A stretch of 64,000 nucleotides of DNA from Ochrobactrum chromiisoli (GTDB lineage: Bacteria; Pseudomonadota; Alphaproteobacteria; Rhizobiales; Rhizobiaceae). The notes under the pieces were generated by a model. It was not told the DNA's origin. It was given only the letters and a program-made list of their open reading frames with translations, and did no database searches. Positions 49,103 to 57,858 of this stretch are shown in pieces. The stretch lies in NCBI RefSeq assembly GCF_026241335.1, contig NZ_JAPHAV010000002.1, positions 1 to 64,000 on the forward strand, given 5' to 3'. How positions within the stretch are numbered: the first letter of the stretch is position 1; each line of letters opens with the position of its first letter. The position numbers were made by a program, and so were the translations under genes.

Positions 49103-50184
49103 TGCGGATTGAACTTGTTAAGCGTCCACAGCCGTCAAAGCTTTTTAGCGCTGTTTCACCGCTGCTCGCACTAGCGCTCACGATGGTTTTCGGTGGTCTT
49201 GCCTTTGCGCTGATGGGCAAAGACCCGTTTCAGGCGCTTTATGTGTTCTTCGTTGAACCGTTGCTCGATGTGTGGTCTTGGCATGAGCTTCTGGTCAAGG
49301 CGACGCCGCTTATCCTGATTGCGGTCGGGCTGTGTGTTTGCTTTCTTTCCAATAATTGGAATATCGGCGCAGAAGGTCAATTTATCATCGGAGCTATTAC
49401 GGGCTCAATTCTGCCGGTGATGTTTCCTCAATTGCAGCTATGGATCGTATTGCCGCTGATGATGCTGATGGGGATGGCGGGCGGTGCTGCCTATGCATCC
49501 ATTCCGGCATTGTTAAAAGTCCGCTTCAACACCAATGAGATTCTCACCAGTTTGATGCTGGTGTATGTCGCGCAATTGTTCCTCGACTGGCTGGTGCGCG
49601 GCCCTTGGCGCAACCCCGAAGGCTATAATTTTCCTGAAACACGGCAATTTAATGCGAGTGCCGTGCTGCCGGAAATATGGAGCGCATCGGGGCGCGCGCA
49701 TTGGGGCTTTATCTTCGCAATTGTCGCCGCGATTATCGTGTGGTTTTTGCTCGCCAAAACACTCAAAGGCTTTGAGGTGAAGGTTATCGGACAAAGCCCA
49801 AGGGCAGGGCGCTTTGCAGGTTTCAGTTCCGGCAAACTCGTATTTTTCGTGTTTGCATTGTCTGGCGCATTGGCCGGTCTTGCTGGCATCGCGGAAACTT
49901 CCGGCGCGATTGGTCAGCTTCGTCCTGTGATTTCACCCGGATACGGCTTTACAGCGATTATTGTCGCCTTCCTTGGCAGGCTTAATCCGATTGGCGCGAT
50001 TGCAGCAGGCTTTGTACTGGCACTTTCCTATCTTGGCGGCGAAGCTGCGCAGGTTGCCATCGGCATATCGGAAAAGTCAGCACGGGTCTTTCAGGGTATG
50101 ATCCTGTTTTTCGTGCTCGCATGTGACACACTCATTCACTATCGCATCCGCTTTGTGGCGGGACGCGCAGCAGGAAAGGTGTGA
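49099..50184 (+). CDS. nucleoside-type ABC permease 1 (BPD_transp_2)
   Basis: 361 residues, about ten hydrophobic segments. Signature stretches NNWNIGAEGQFIIGAITG and FNTNEILTSLMLVYVAQLFL and the EAA-like KVIGQSPRAGRFAGFSSGKL match permeases of BMP-associated importers. It overlaps the ATPase gene by four bases. Confidence 0.92.
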   Translation: MMRIELVKRPQPSKLFSAVSPLLALALTMVFGGLAFALMGKDPFQALYVFFVEPLLDVWSWHELLVKATPLILIAVGLCVCFLSNNWNIGAEGQFIIGAITGSILPVMFPQLQLWIVLPLMMLMGMAGGAAYASIPALLKVRFNTNEILTSLMLVYVAQLFLDWLVRGPWRNPEGYNFPETRQFNASAVLPEIWSASGRAHWGFIFAIVAAIIVWFLLAKTLKGFEVKVIGQSPRAGRFAGFSSGKLVFFVFALSGALAGLAGIAETSGAIGQLRPVISPGYGFTAIIVAFLGRLNPIGAIAAGFVLALSYLGGEAAQVAIGISEKSARVFQGMILFFVLACDTLIHYRIRFVAGRAAGKV

Positions 50185-50187
50185 TCA

Positions 50188-51108
50188 ATGGATTTGACAC
50201 AGGCTATCCTCCTTACCATCGCAACCGCTGCCACACCATTGCTCATCGCTGCCCTTGGTGAACTGGTGGTTGAGCGCTCCGGCGTGCTCAACCTTGGCGT
50301 CGAAGGCATGATGTTGATGGGCGCAGTCTCCGGCTTTGCGGCGGCTCAGTTCACCGGCTCGGCATGGCTTGGCATGCTCGCCGCTATTTTTGTCGGGATG
50401 GCGTTTTCTGGCATTTTCGCATTTCTGACGCTGACGCTTGTGACCAATCAGGTCGCAACGGGGCTGGCGCTGACCATTCTTGGTATTGGCGCGTCTGCCA
50501 TGCTGGGCGAAAGCTTTGTCGGCATGCCTGGCGTGCGGCTTGATGCGATCAGCATTCCGTATCTTAGTGATATTCCCTATGTCGGTCGCTTTCTGTTTGG
50601 TCAGGACCCGATCTTCTATATCTCCATTTTGCTTGTCATTGGCGTGACGTGGTTTTTGTTCCGCACGCGTGCAGGGCTGCAATTGCGTGCAATTGGTGAC
50701 AATCACGGCTCGGCTCATGCGCTGGGTGTGCATGTGGTGCGCACGCGCTATCTCGCCGTGCTGTTTGGCGGTGCCTGTGCGGGACTTGCCGGCGCGCAGC
50801 TTTCGCTGGTCTATGTGCCGCAATGGGTTGAGAATATGTCGGCTGGCCGTGGCTGGATTGCGCTCGCGCTTGTCGTGTTCGCTTCATGGCGGCCGTGGCG
50901 CGTTTTGATCGGTGCCTATCTGTTTGGTGCCGTCACCATTGGCCAGCTTCATGCTCAGGCGCTTGGCTTTGGCCTGCCATCGCAGTTTTTATCGGCCTTG
51001 CCTTACATCGCGACGATCGTGGTGCTGGTGATCATCTCACGCAACCGGCGCCTGACGATGATGAACACGCCAGCGTCGCTTGGCAAACCTTTCGTGCCGG
51101 ACAGGTGA
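50188..51108 (+). CDS. nucleoside-type ABC permease 2 (BPD_transp_2)
   Basis: 306 residues. Family marks: [59 protein letters not shown] and [20 protein letters not shown]. It pairs with permease 1 to form the membrane channel. Only three bases separate the two genes. Confidence 0.92.
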   Translation: MDLTQAILLTIATAATPLLIAALGELVVERSGVLNLGVEGMMLMGAVSGFAAAQFTGSAWLGMLAAIFVGMAFSGIFAFLTLTLVTNQVATGLALTILGIGASAMLGESFVGMPGVRLDAISIPYLSDIPYVGRFLFGQDPIFYISILLVIGVTWFLFRTRAGLQLRAIGDNHGSAHALGVHVVRTRYLAVLFGGACAGLAGAQLSLVYVPQWVENMSAGRGWIALALVVFASWRPWRVLIGAYLFGAVTIGQLHAQALGFGLPSQFLSALPYIATIVVLVIISRNRRLTMMNTPASLGKPFVPDR

Positions 51109-51185
51109 TTATGCGTTTGAACGGCAGTCCGGCTCCCACGGCCTGCCGTTTTGTTTTGAGGGTACTAACAAGGAGTGCAGGGAAC

Positions 51186-52253
51186 ATGAAAAAAACGCTG
51201 TTGGCGATTGCCACCGCAGCCAGTTTTATGCTTGGCGGAGCGGCACATGCAGAAGACAAGCTGAAAGTCGGCTTTATCTATATCGGACCTCCCGGAGATT
51301 TTGGCTGGACGTATCAGCACGATGTCGCCCGCAAGGAAATGGTCAAAGCTCTTGGTGACAAGGTTGAAACGACCTTCCTCGAAAACGTGCCGGAAGGTGC
51401 GGATGCCGAGCGTTCGATCGAGCGTCTTGCACGCGCGGGCAACAAGCTGATCTTCACGACCTCTTTCGGCTATATGGACCCAACCATCAAGGTTGCTGCC
51501 AAATATCCGGATGTGAAGTTTGAACATGCGACCGGTTACAAGACCGCGGACAATGTTTCGGCTTACAATGCGCGCTTCTATGAAGGCCGCTATATTCAGG
51601 GGCAGATCGCAGCCAAGCTGTCGGAAAAGGGTGTTGCAGGCTATATTGCCTCGGTACCGGTGCCGGAAGTTGTGCAGGGCATCAACTCGTTCATCCTCGG
51701 CGCACAGTCCGTCAATCCTGATTTCAAGGTTAAGGTCATCTGGGTCAATTCATGGTTTGATCCGGGCAAGGAAGCTGACGCCGCCAAGGCGCTGGTCGAT
51801 CAGGGCGTCGATATTCTGACGCAGCATACCGACTCGACCGCGCCTATCCAGGTTGCGCATGAGCGCGGCATCAAGGCATTCGGTCAGGCATCCGACATGA
51901 TCAAGTTCGGTCCTGAAACCCAGCTGACTGCAATCGTTGACGATTGGGGCCCATACTACATCGACCGCGCCAAGGCTGTTCTTGATGGTAAATGGGAAAG
52001 CCAGAACATCTGGTGGGGAATGAAGGAAGGCCTCGTTAAGATGGCGCCTTACACCAACATGCCAGATGACGTGAAGAAAATGGCGGAAGAAACTGAAGCC
52101 AAGATCAAGTCGGGTGAATTTAAACCGTTCACCGGCCCTATCAAGAAGCAGGACGGCTCTGTCTGGCTGAAGGAAGGCGAACAGGCTGATGATGCAACCT
52201 TGCTTGGTCTGAACTTCTACGTCGAAGGCGTTGATGACAAGCTGCCGCAATAA
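51186..52253 (+). CDS. BMP-family solute-binding protein (PnrA/Med type)
   Basis: 355 residues from ATG 51186, where AAGGAG precedes and a signal peptide begins (MKKTLLAIATAASFMLGG, cleaved at AHA). The BMP family fold shows GFIYIGPPGDFGWTYQHDVA, SIERLARAGNKLIFTTSFGY, AARFYEGRYIQGQ-like YEGRYIQGQIAAKL and SDMIKFGPETQLTAIVDDWG. No lipobox Cys, so a free periplasmic protein. Relatives bind purine nucleosides. Last gene of the four-gene importer; 77 bases separate it from permease 2. Confidence 0.93.
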   Translation: MKKTLLAIATAASFMLGGAAHAEDKLKVGFIYIGPPGDFGWTYQHDVARKEMVKALGDKVETTFLENVPEGADAERSIERLARAGNKLIFTTSFGYMDPTIKVAAKYPDVKFEHATGYKTADNVSAYNARFYEGRYIQGQIAAKLSEKGVAGYIASVPVPEVVQGINSFILGAQSVNPDFKVKVIWVNSWFDPGKEADAAKALVDQGVDILTQHTDSTAPIQVAHERGIKAFGQASDMIKFGPETQLTAIVDDWGPYYIDRAKAVLDGKWESQNIWWGMKEGLVKMAPYTNMPDDVKKMAEETEAKIKSGEFKPFTGPIKKQDGSVWLKEGEQADDATLLGLNFYVEGVDDKLPQ

Positions 52254-52312
52254 AGCATAAGTCCTGTCGGAGTGAAACGCGGATCGATAAGATTCCGCTT
52301 CAATTAAAAACG

Positions 52313-52357
52313 TTTAGAGCGCAGGTCTGATTCAATCAGATCGAAACGCGCTCTAAA
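52313..52357. repeat. rhizobial-type palindromic intergenic repeat
   Basis: TTTAGAGCGC (52313-52322) and GCGCTCTAAA (52348-52357) flank an inner palindrome TCTGATTCAATCAGA. It resembles the AGAGC...GCTCT mosaic repeats of Rhizobiales. Confidence 0.7.
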
Positions 52358-52362
52358 CAAAT

Positions 52363-52391
52363 AAAAAAGGGCGCTTGAAGCGCCCTTTTTT
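52363..52391. terminator. bidirectional terminator between the BMP gene and bfr
   Basis: AAAAAAGGGCGC and GCGCCCTTTTTT form a 12-bp stem around TTGAA. The A-run and T-run let it serve both converging genes. Confidence 0.92.
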
Positions 52392-52403
52392 CAACGGATG
52401 AAT

Positions 52404-52889
52404 TTATTCTGCTGCATCAGCAGGCGCTGCATTGAGCAGGCCATAGCGTTCTTCGCCAATCTTACCAAGCAGTTCAAGCTGTGTTTCGAGGAAGTCGATG
52501 TGACCTTCTTCGTCAGCCAGAAGCTCGTCAAAAAGCTGCTTGGAAACATAATCGCCAAGCTCATCGCAGATTTCGCGGGACTTTTTGTACGACGTGCGTG
52601 CATCATATTCCCCAGCCAGATCGGCTTCGAGAACTTCCTTAACAGTCTGACCGATGCGCAGCGGAGCGACCGTCTGCAGGTTTGGATGGCCTTCAAGGAA
52701 GATGATGCGGTCGATGATCTTATCCGCATGCTGCATTTCTTCGATGGATTCCGCACGCTCTTTGTTCGCAAGACGCGTGAAACCCCAATCGTTAAGCAGA
52801 CGATAGTGCAACCAGTACTGGTTAACAGCGCCTAGTTCGAGAAACAGTGCCTCGTTAAGCCGCTCTATGACCTTTGGTTCGCCTTTCAT
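52404..52889 (-). CDS. bfr: bacterioferritin
   Basis: 161 residues from ATG 52889 (GGGAG upstream), matching the family start [20 protein letters not shown]. Ferroxidase ligands Glu18, Glu51, His54, Glu94, Glu127 and His130 are all present, and haem ligand Met52. It stores iron in the cytoplasm as a 24-mer. It overlaps the bfd gene by 35 bases, so storage and release proteins are produced together. Confidence 0.96.
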   Translation of the reverse strand: MKGEPKVIERLNEALFLELGAVNQYWLHYRLLNDWGFTRLANKERAESIEEMQHADKIIDRIIFLEGHPNLQTVAPLRIGQTVKEVLEADLAGEYDARTSYKKSREICDELGDYVSKQLFDELLADEEGHIDFLETQLELLGKIGEERYGLLNAAPADAAE

Positions 52890-53166
52890 TCCAAGAACTC
52901 CCGAATTTGTCTCGTAGAGAACGCACACGATCCATGAACTGGATCACGTTTTCGTCCATTTGGTTGTGACGAAGATGATATTCTTCAGTCACCCTTATGA
53001 TCGTTTCTACGACGTTTGGGAAGCAGCCACAGCAACGGCCGCTCTTGGACATGGCATTATAAACAGTTCCGGGGACGATTAATCGCCAGCAATCCTCATC
53101 CAGAAGCTCTATAACGACAGCTTCGATGTCTTTATCGGTAATAACATTGCAGCTGCAGACTAACAT
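52855..53166 (-). CDS. bfd: bacterioferritin-associated ferredoxin (Bfd, 2Fe-2S)
   Basis: 103 residues. Cluster ligands Cys4 and Cys6 ([11 protein letters not shown]) and Cys45 and Cys48 in GRCCGCFP fit the C.C...C..C pattern of Bfd, which reduces the bacterioferritin haem to release iron. It is about 40 residues longer than E. coli Bfd; the extension is basic ([21 protein letters not shown]) and reads through the bfr start. A candidate iron-responsive site lies about 45 bases upstream. Confidence 0.9.
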   Translation of the reverse strand: MLVCSCNVITDKDIEAVVIELLDEDCWRLIVPGTVYNAMSKSGRCCGCFPNVVETIIRVTEEYHLRHNQMDENVIQFMDRVRSLRDKFGSSWNERRTKGHRAA

Positions 53167-53207
53167 AAGTAGTAAACTCCAGTATCTGCAATGCGCTGTG
53201 ATTGTAT

Positions 53208-53222
53208 AGAATTCACAATTCT
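53208..53222. promoter_or_regulatory. possible Irr (ICE-like) site upstream of bfd-bfr
   Basis: AGAATT-CAC-AATTCT is a perfect inverted repeat 42 bases before the bfd start. It resembles ICE motifs but with a different spacing (AGAA and TTCT seven apart rather than three), so the assignment is tentative. Confidence 0.4.
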
Positions 53223-53289
53223 GGAGGGTGCGCTTTGTTCGTTATTTATTTTTACACAAAAACTACCACGGAAGGCGTGTGTTTTTACT

Positions 53290-53450
53290 TCAATATTGAC
53301 AAGTCGCCATTCTGAACCAAACAAAGGTTCCTCCAATCGCAGGGGTTAAAGGCCCGAACATCAAAGGTAAACTTGAGCAAGTCTTTATAAACCCACCCAT
53401 TTCAGTCAGGTTATGACGGGTCTGTGGGCTTTCTGTCAAATTTTATGTTT
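53290..53450. ncRNA. structured intergenic segment, possible small RNA
   Basis: The 450-base gap between bfd and bhuQ has no gene. GAACC-AAACAAA-GGTTC (53314-53330) and a long hairpin made of ACCCACCC (53390-53397) and GGGTCTGTGGG (53418-53428) stand out, with TTGACA at 53296-53301 as a possible -35. A perfect ICE lies just to the right (53476-53490). Direction uncertain; this is a suggestion only. Confidence 0.25.
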
Positions 53451-53475
53451 TGGAAATGTTCTAAAAATCAATAAG

Positions 53476-53490
53476 TTAGAATCATTCTAA
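53476..53490. promoter_or_regulatory. Irr-type iron control element (ICE)
   Basis: TTAGAA-TCA-TTCTAA is a perfect 6-bp inverted repeat and fits the published ICE pattern (TTTAGAA..nTTCTAAA type). It lies over 300 bases from bfd and behind the bhuQ stop, so its target is not an obvious gene. Confidence 0.65.
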
Positions 53491-53620
53491 TTGTGAGTTA
53501 AGTACCGATCTTTAAACATGATTTGGTATTTTACATGAGTGAAAACGGCGCAATTTTTACGCCGCCTCTGTTTTATGCGCCATTTCGCCGCACGATGTGG
53601 AAAACACCGGGATGAAAGGA

Positions 53621-53935
53621 TCAAATCCCTTCAATCGCCTCGAATCCCTCAAATTGCGGCGGGCCGGCATAGAGTGACTTGCGGTCACCGGCGTTGCGAT
53701 GCGCATTGCGGAACTGCTCGGATTTCGTCCAGAAGGTGAAATCATCCCGCGTGCGCCAGACTGTATGGGAAGAATAAAGCGTATAGCCTTCTTCTTCACT
53801 GGTCGCACCGCGCAGAAGATGGAAGCTTTCAAAGCCTGGAAGCTCGGCAAGCTGGGCATCGCGATTTTTCCAGGCGGTTTCGAACTCGGCTTCTTTGCCG
53901 ATGAGAACCTTGAAACGGTTCATGGCTATAAACAT
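53621..53935 (-). CDS. bhuQ: haem-degrading monooxygenase (IsdG/HmuQ family)
   Basis: 104 residues, ABM ferredoxin-like fold. The catalytic triad of the IsdG group is present: Asn6 (MFIAMNRFKV), Trp69 (FTFWTKSEQF) and His79 (NAHR). It cleaves haem to free iron. AAAGGA lies six bases before the ATG. The name follows Brucella BhuQ and rests on family and on its place beside bhuA; HmuQ would be equally valid. Confidence 0.9.
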   Translation of the reverse strand: MFIAMNRFKVLIGKEAEFETAWKNRDAQLAELPGFESFHLLRGATSEEEGYTLYSSHTVWRTRDDFTFWTKSEQFRNAHRNAGDRKSLYAGPPQFEGFEAIEGI

Positions 53936-53974
53936 TGCTGATCCTTTCTTTCTAAGAGGGACTGGCTAGAGAAT

Positions 53975-54043
53975 ATTCCGAAAAGTGGGAACCGGTTTTC
54001 GAAGCCATTTCCGGCGAGTGCGGCAGTATGTTCCGCACTCGCC
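53975..54043. repeat. intergenic palindromes between bhuQ and bhuA
   Basis: CCGAAAAGTGGGAACCGGTTTT near 53978-53999 is a form of the 'tccgaaaagtg..aagcggttttcgga' repeat common in Rhizobiales. Next to it GGCGAGTGCGG (54013-54023) and CCGCACTCGCC (54033-54043) make a perfect 11-bp hairpin with a 9-base loop. Confidence 0.7.
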
Positions 54044-54117
54044 GCATCGCAGCTTGGGATCGAAGCCCACGACAGCGGTCAGAGGTGAGTGGACTTCGCA
54101 GGCGCGATGATTCATGT

Positions 54118-54140
54118 TCAGGAGGCGAGGGCCTCCTGAA
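54118..54140 (-). terminator. hairpin behind bhuA
   Basis: TTCAGGAGG and CCTCCTGAA pair around CGAGG, five bases past the bhuA stop. No T-run follows on the minus strand, so it may be an RNA-stabilising hairpin rather than a strict terminator. Confidence 0.55.
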
Positions 54141-54144
54141 CATT

Positions 54145-56148
54145 TTAGAACTGGAACTGTGTCGAGACGAGGAATGTCCGGCCGCGCCCACTACCATAGA
54201 TGCTGAGTGCCGGTGTGTAGGCTTTATCGGCCACATTCAGGACCTGGATGGACGCATCCAACGTATCGGTGAACTTATATTTCGCAAACAGATCAACGAG
54301 CGTGTAAGCATCGCTTTCCCCGCCACCAAGCATTTTCCCGCTTGATACGTGCTGAATGCGCGTTCCTGCTTCGAGTTTCCGATCAAAGAAGCGCGCACCG
54401 CCAGTGACGCTCACAATATCTTCAGGAAGGTACTGATTGCCGCCTAGGTAGTTTTGTTCAGGCAGTTCAGACTTGGTGTGTGTGTATGCAATGCCTGCAA
54501 AGGCGAAGCCTGCATCATAACGCGCATCGAGTTCAAACCCCTTCACTGTCGATGTGCCTTCAACGTTCGCAAACTTAGTATAATCAGCTGCGAGCGTTAT
54601 ATAGTCTTCCACGCGCATCGTGTAATAATTTGCTTTGATGCGCAGGCCGTCTTCGGCCGTAAAAATACCATCTTGAGAGACGTTAACACCGAACTCCCAT
54701 CCACGCTGTTTTTCTGGGCGCAGATTTGGATTGCCTTTCATCGAACCAACACCAGCATGTGCAACACCGCCTAAGAATGTTTCCTGTAGGGTTGGTGTGC
54801 GCATCGAATGGGAATAGGTCACGTAAGGCTGGAGCCAGTCGGTAACATTATATGCAACGGTGACTTTCGGGCTGAGTTCGCCGTCGCTGTTCGAGATACC
54901 ATCATCTTCACTTTTCAGTTTGAAGTGATCGTAACGAAGCCCGGTAATTACCTGAAGCGCATTATACGTCCACGTAGCTTCGGTAAAGACCGCAACTTTA
55001 TCCGAGTTTGCATCGGCTGGGTTCACACCAACACTGTTACCACTCGCGTTGTCATGATTAAGCTCAAGGCCATTTTTCCAGCGAACTGAAACATCGCCAA
55101 AAGAAAATTGTGACGTATTTGAAGCAGTCATACCTGTGGTTTTGACCGCGACTTGGCGGCCCGTGAAGCTGCCGCTGCCTTCTCCCCAGTTCTGGAGAGT
55201 TGTGTTATGATAAAGGTTTACGTTTAGGTTAAGCAGATCGTTATCGCTAGGATTGTAATTATATTGCGCGAAGAACGTCCTGTTCTGGACAAACATATCG
55301 TAAATGGTTGCTCCGCCGCCGTAACCAGCCTGAGATGTACCATAGTGATTGTTATAAAGAATGCCGCCCAGCGTCAGATTCTGGTTTTCACCAAAGCCAA
55401 ATTCAGCCTTGAAAAGTCCGGAGGTTAGTTCCTGCCCCGTTTTGTCGACAGTATCACCATCGCCATTTTTATAGTCTTTTGAATCGCGGCGGCTGATTGC
55501 TGCGGCAATACCCAGCGAGTTGACACGCGCAGCGCCAGCAAGCATTTCTGAAAAGCCAGTTCCGTTGCTGCCCCATGATGCGCGGCCGAGTACGCCTTTT
55601 TCTTTGCCGTCAAGAATAATATCATCGACACCAAGTGTACGGAAGTTAACGCTACCTGCCAGCGCTCCGCCCTGCTCAGTCGTTATTGCGCCGCGTTGAA
55701 TATCAATGTCAGCAAGCAAGTTTGCGTCGATGTAAGAGTAACCAGCAGAGCTGTGATCAGAATTACGATAGTTCTGTGGAACACCGTCAATCAGCATGTT
55801 TACGCGGCCAGAGCCCTCGAACCCACGAATATTGACGGCAACGCCTGGGTTCGATGCGTTGATCGATGTGAACACGCCGGGTGTTGTTCCGCGCAGGACA
55901 TCGTCGAGTTTGGTAGTGCCAAAACGCTCAATCGTGTCGCGCTTAATGATTTCTTTGTTTGCAGAAGCAGCTGAATTCTGTGCCCCAGTGGCTTTTTGAA
56001 TAGTGATTGTGTTCAGCTCTATGCCGTCAGTCTCTTTCACTGCACTCTGTTGCTGCGCGAAAGCACTCTGAGGGATTGCCATAAGAATGACAGCGAGACC
56101 TGTGCTTGCCAGAAATGACCGCTTTTGTGCCCCGTTAATTGCCCGCAT
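54145..56148 (-). CDS. bhuA: TonB-dependent outer-membrane haem receptor
   Basis: 667 residues from ATG 56148, which has AGGAG nine bases upstream; the open frame runs 67 codons further but only over the leader. Signal peptide cut near AFA|QQQ31. TonB box region DGIELNTITIQ, plug domain with TKLDDVLRGTTPGVFTSINA and VAVNIRGFEGSGRVNMLIDG, beta barrel ending in FLVSTQFQF. The haem-receptor pair is seen as MRTPTLQETF (FRAP-like) and GNPNLRPE (NPNL). It brings haem to the periplasm for HmuT. Divergent from hmuP. Confidence 0.95.
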   Translation of the reverse strand: MRAINGAQKRSFLASTGLAVILMAIPQSAFAQQQSAVKETDGIELNTITIQKATGAQNSAASANKEIIKRDTIERFGTTKLDDVLRGTTPGVFTSINASNPGVAVNIRGFEGSGRVNMLIDGVPQNYRNSDHSSAGYSYIDANLLADIDIQRGAITTEQGGALAGSVNFRTLGVDDIILDGKEKGVLGRASWGSNGTGFSEMLAGAARVNSLGIAAAISRRDSKDYKNGDGDTVDKTGQELTSGLFKAEFGFGENQNLTLGGILYNNHYGTSQAGYGGGATIYDMFVQNRTFFAQYNYNPSDNDLLNLNVNLYHNTTLQNWGEGSGSFTGRQVAVKTTGMTASNTSQFSFGDVSVRWKNGLELNHDNASGNSVGVNPADANSDKVAVFTEATWTYNALQVITGLRYDHFKLKSEDDGISNSDGELSPKVTVAYNVTDWLQPYVTYSHSMRTPTLQETFLGGVAHAGVGSMKGNPNLRPEKQRGWEFGVNVSQDGIFTAEDGLRIKANYYTMRVEDYITLAADYTKFANVEGTSTVKGFELDARYDAGFAFAGIAYTHTKSELPEQNYLGGNQYLPEDIVSVTGGARFFDRKLEAGTRIQHVSSGKMLGGGESDAYTLVDLFAKYKFTDTLDASIQVLNVADKAYTPALSIYGSGRGRTFLVSTQFQF

Positions 56149-56199
56149 TGCCTGATTTCTCCTGAAGGACAAAGCAAAATTCCCACGCCCCCTCGGAGG

Positions 56200-56250
56200 T
56201 GAGAAATTTAAGTTTCTCAATAGGTTATAAACTCTCTTGATAAAGAGAGT
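56200..56250 (-). promoter_or_regulatory. two tandem hairpins in the bhuA leader
   Basis: TGAGAAA-6-TTTCTCA (56200-56219) and ACTCTCT-6-AGAGAGT (56231-56250), each a perfect 7-bp stem, lie 50-100 bases before the bhuA start on the transcript. They could affect translation or mRNA stability. They match no riboswitch I know. Confidence 0.5.
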
Positions 56251-56348
56251 GTCGGCGCTGGCTGGAAGGAAAACCTTCGGGCTTGCTCTGGAAAAAGCGA
56301 GATTTAAACTTGACTCGTTTAATCTAGTAAGGCAGTGAATATTAAACA

Positions 56349-56363
56349 TGACTTAACATGTCA
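56349..56363. promoter_or_regulatory. RirA operator (IRO box) between bhuA and hmuP
   Basis: TGACTTAACATGTCA fits the IRO consensus TGA-N9-TCA bound by RirA. It is 66 bases before hmuP and about 200 before bhuA, so it could control both divergent units. Confidence 0.7.
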
Positions 56364-56428
56364 ACTAATGATTTGTTGGTGTTTTAGTCGGTTAGCGAAA
56401 CGGCCACAGCTGGTGCAGGGGCAGTAAA

Positions 56429-56689
56429 ATGAACAGGCGAATCCATATCGACATGCAGGTGCGGTTACCGCGTGAGCGCGTTTACAACCGCGTGAACGAA
56501 ATTCAGCCGCATCTGGATGCGGCCGGATCAGCTCAATCAGAAATCTCTGAACAGGCTTATGAGCCACGGCTCAAAACCTATGGCAGTCGTGAGCTCTTCA
56601 ATGGCTCCCGCGAAGTGGCGATAGAGCACGGCGGCTCTCTCTATCGTTTAAAAATTACCCGTCAAGGCAAGCTCATCCTCAATAAATAG
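56429..56689 (+). CDS. hmuP: haem uptake protein HmuP (HemP family)
   Basis: 86 residues. The C-terminal half is the HemP domain: TYGSRELFNGSREVAIEHGG and LYRLKITRQGKLILNK. In Bradyrhizobium and Sinorhizobium HmuP is needed for expression of the haem receptor gene. The N-terminal 40 residues are basic and less conserved. It heads the hmuPSTUV operon, 11 bases before hmuS. Confidence 0.93.
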   Translation: MNRRIHIDMQVRLPRERVYNRVNEIQPHLDAAGSAQSEISEQAYEPRLKTYGSRELFNGSREVAIEHGGSLYRLKITRQGKLILNK

Positions 56690-56699
56690 GCAGCAAAAG

Positions 56700-57776
56700 A
56701 TGACGACCCAGACCAAGCCCTCCCCAGAGCAGATTCTCAAGGCACGGGCAGATAACCCGAAAATGCGCGAACGCGATTTTGCACAAAGCCTCGGGGTATC
56801 AGAAGCAGACTTTATTGCGGCTCACACCGGTGCCCAGGCAGACAGTGCGATTTCGGCTCGCCGCATCCGCGCAGATCTCGAAACTTTGCTCAAACATGCG
56901 CCTTCGCTTGGCGAAGTCATGGTGTTGACGCGCAATGAAAGCGCTGTTCATGAAAAAATCGGGCCGTTTGAAAAGACGATCTGGGGGCCGCACGCGTCAC
57001 TGACACTGGGCAAGGAAATCGATCTTCGTATTTTCCCGAAGTATTGGGTCCATGGCTTTGCCGTTGCAAAAGTGGATGGCGAGCATGTTCGTCGCAGCCT
57101 TCAGTTTTTTGACGCATTCGGTGAGGCCGTCCACAAAATTCATCTTCGTCCCGCTTCCAATCTCGAAGCTTACGAACAGCTCGTTTCTGAATTGTTGCTG
57201 GAAGAGCAGACGCCTTCGATTGAAACAAAGCCTGTTCCGGCAAAGGCAGATAAGACGGATGTTGCAAGCGTTGATGGCGAGGCATTCCGTGAACGCTGGG
57301 GTGCATTGACCGATGTTCACCAGTTTGTCGGGCTTTTGAAAGATTTTGGCGTCGATCGTCTTCAGGCCGTTCATCTTGCCGGGCAGGATTTTGCATGGCG
57401 TGTTGATCTGTCGGCAGTTGAAGCCATGATGAACCACGTGGTTCAGGAGCAGATTCCAATTATGTGCTTTGTCGGAAGCCGTGGTTGCATCCAGATTCAC
57501 ACCGGAACGATTGCCGAAATCAAGACGATGGGCCCATGGCTCAACGTCCTTGATCCGACATTCCATCTGCATCTGCGCGCTGACCATATTGCGGATGCCT
57601 GGGTCGTTCGCAAGCCGACGAAAGATGGTCACATCACTTCGCTTGAAGCTTATGATTCCAATGGTGAAATGATTATTCAGTTCTTCGGTGAACGTCATGA
57701 AGGCGAAGCCGAGCTTGCCGACTGGCGCATGATTGCTGAAAATCTGCCGCGTCTGCAGCAGTCAAGCGCTGCATAA
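56700..57776 (+). CDS. hmuS: haem-handling protein HmuS (HemS/ChuX family)
   Basis: 358 residues made of two similar halves, as in HemS: first half VMVLTRNESAVHEKIGPFE and KEIDLRIFPKYWVHGFAVAK; second half VVQEQIPIMCFVGSRGCIQI and NVLDPTFHLHLRADHIADAW. It binds imported haem in the cytoplasm and hands it on or degrades it. The C-terminal half ends ADWRMIAENLPRL. Full length. Confidence 0.94.
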   Translation: MTTQTKPSPEQILKARADNPKMRERDFAQSLGVSEADFIAAHTGAQADSAISARRIRADLETLLKHAPSLGEVMVLTRNESAVHEKIGPFEKTIWGPHASLTLGKEIDLRIFPKYWVHGFAVAKVDGEHVRRSLQFFDAFGEAVHKIHLRPASNLEAYEQLVSELLLEEQTPSIETKPVPAKADKTDVASVDGEAFRERWGALTDVHQFVGLLKDFGVDRLQAVHLAGQDFAWRVDLSAVEAMMNHVVQEQIPIMCFVGSRGCIQIHTGTIAEIKTMGPWLNVLDPTFHLHLRADHIADAWVVRKPTKDGHITSLEAYDSNGEMIIQFFGERHEGEAELADWRMIAENLPRLQQSSAA

Positions 57777-57858
57777 ATCAAGCGTGATCCAGATCTTTGT
57801 TTTGATGTGCATTCCGAAAGTGGCTGCCATTTTCGGAATGCACTCGAAGGATAAAAAC

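Noticed and set aside
50886-51185. Upstream extension of the BMP binding-protein frame
   Set aside because: It overlaps permease 2 in another frame; the ATG at 51186 has AAGGAG and a signal peptide.
56149-56349. N-terminal 67-codon extension of bhuA
   Set aside because: It covers the hairpin-rich leader and the operator edge, has no family match, and the inner ATG has a ribosome site and a proper signal peptide.
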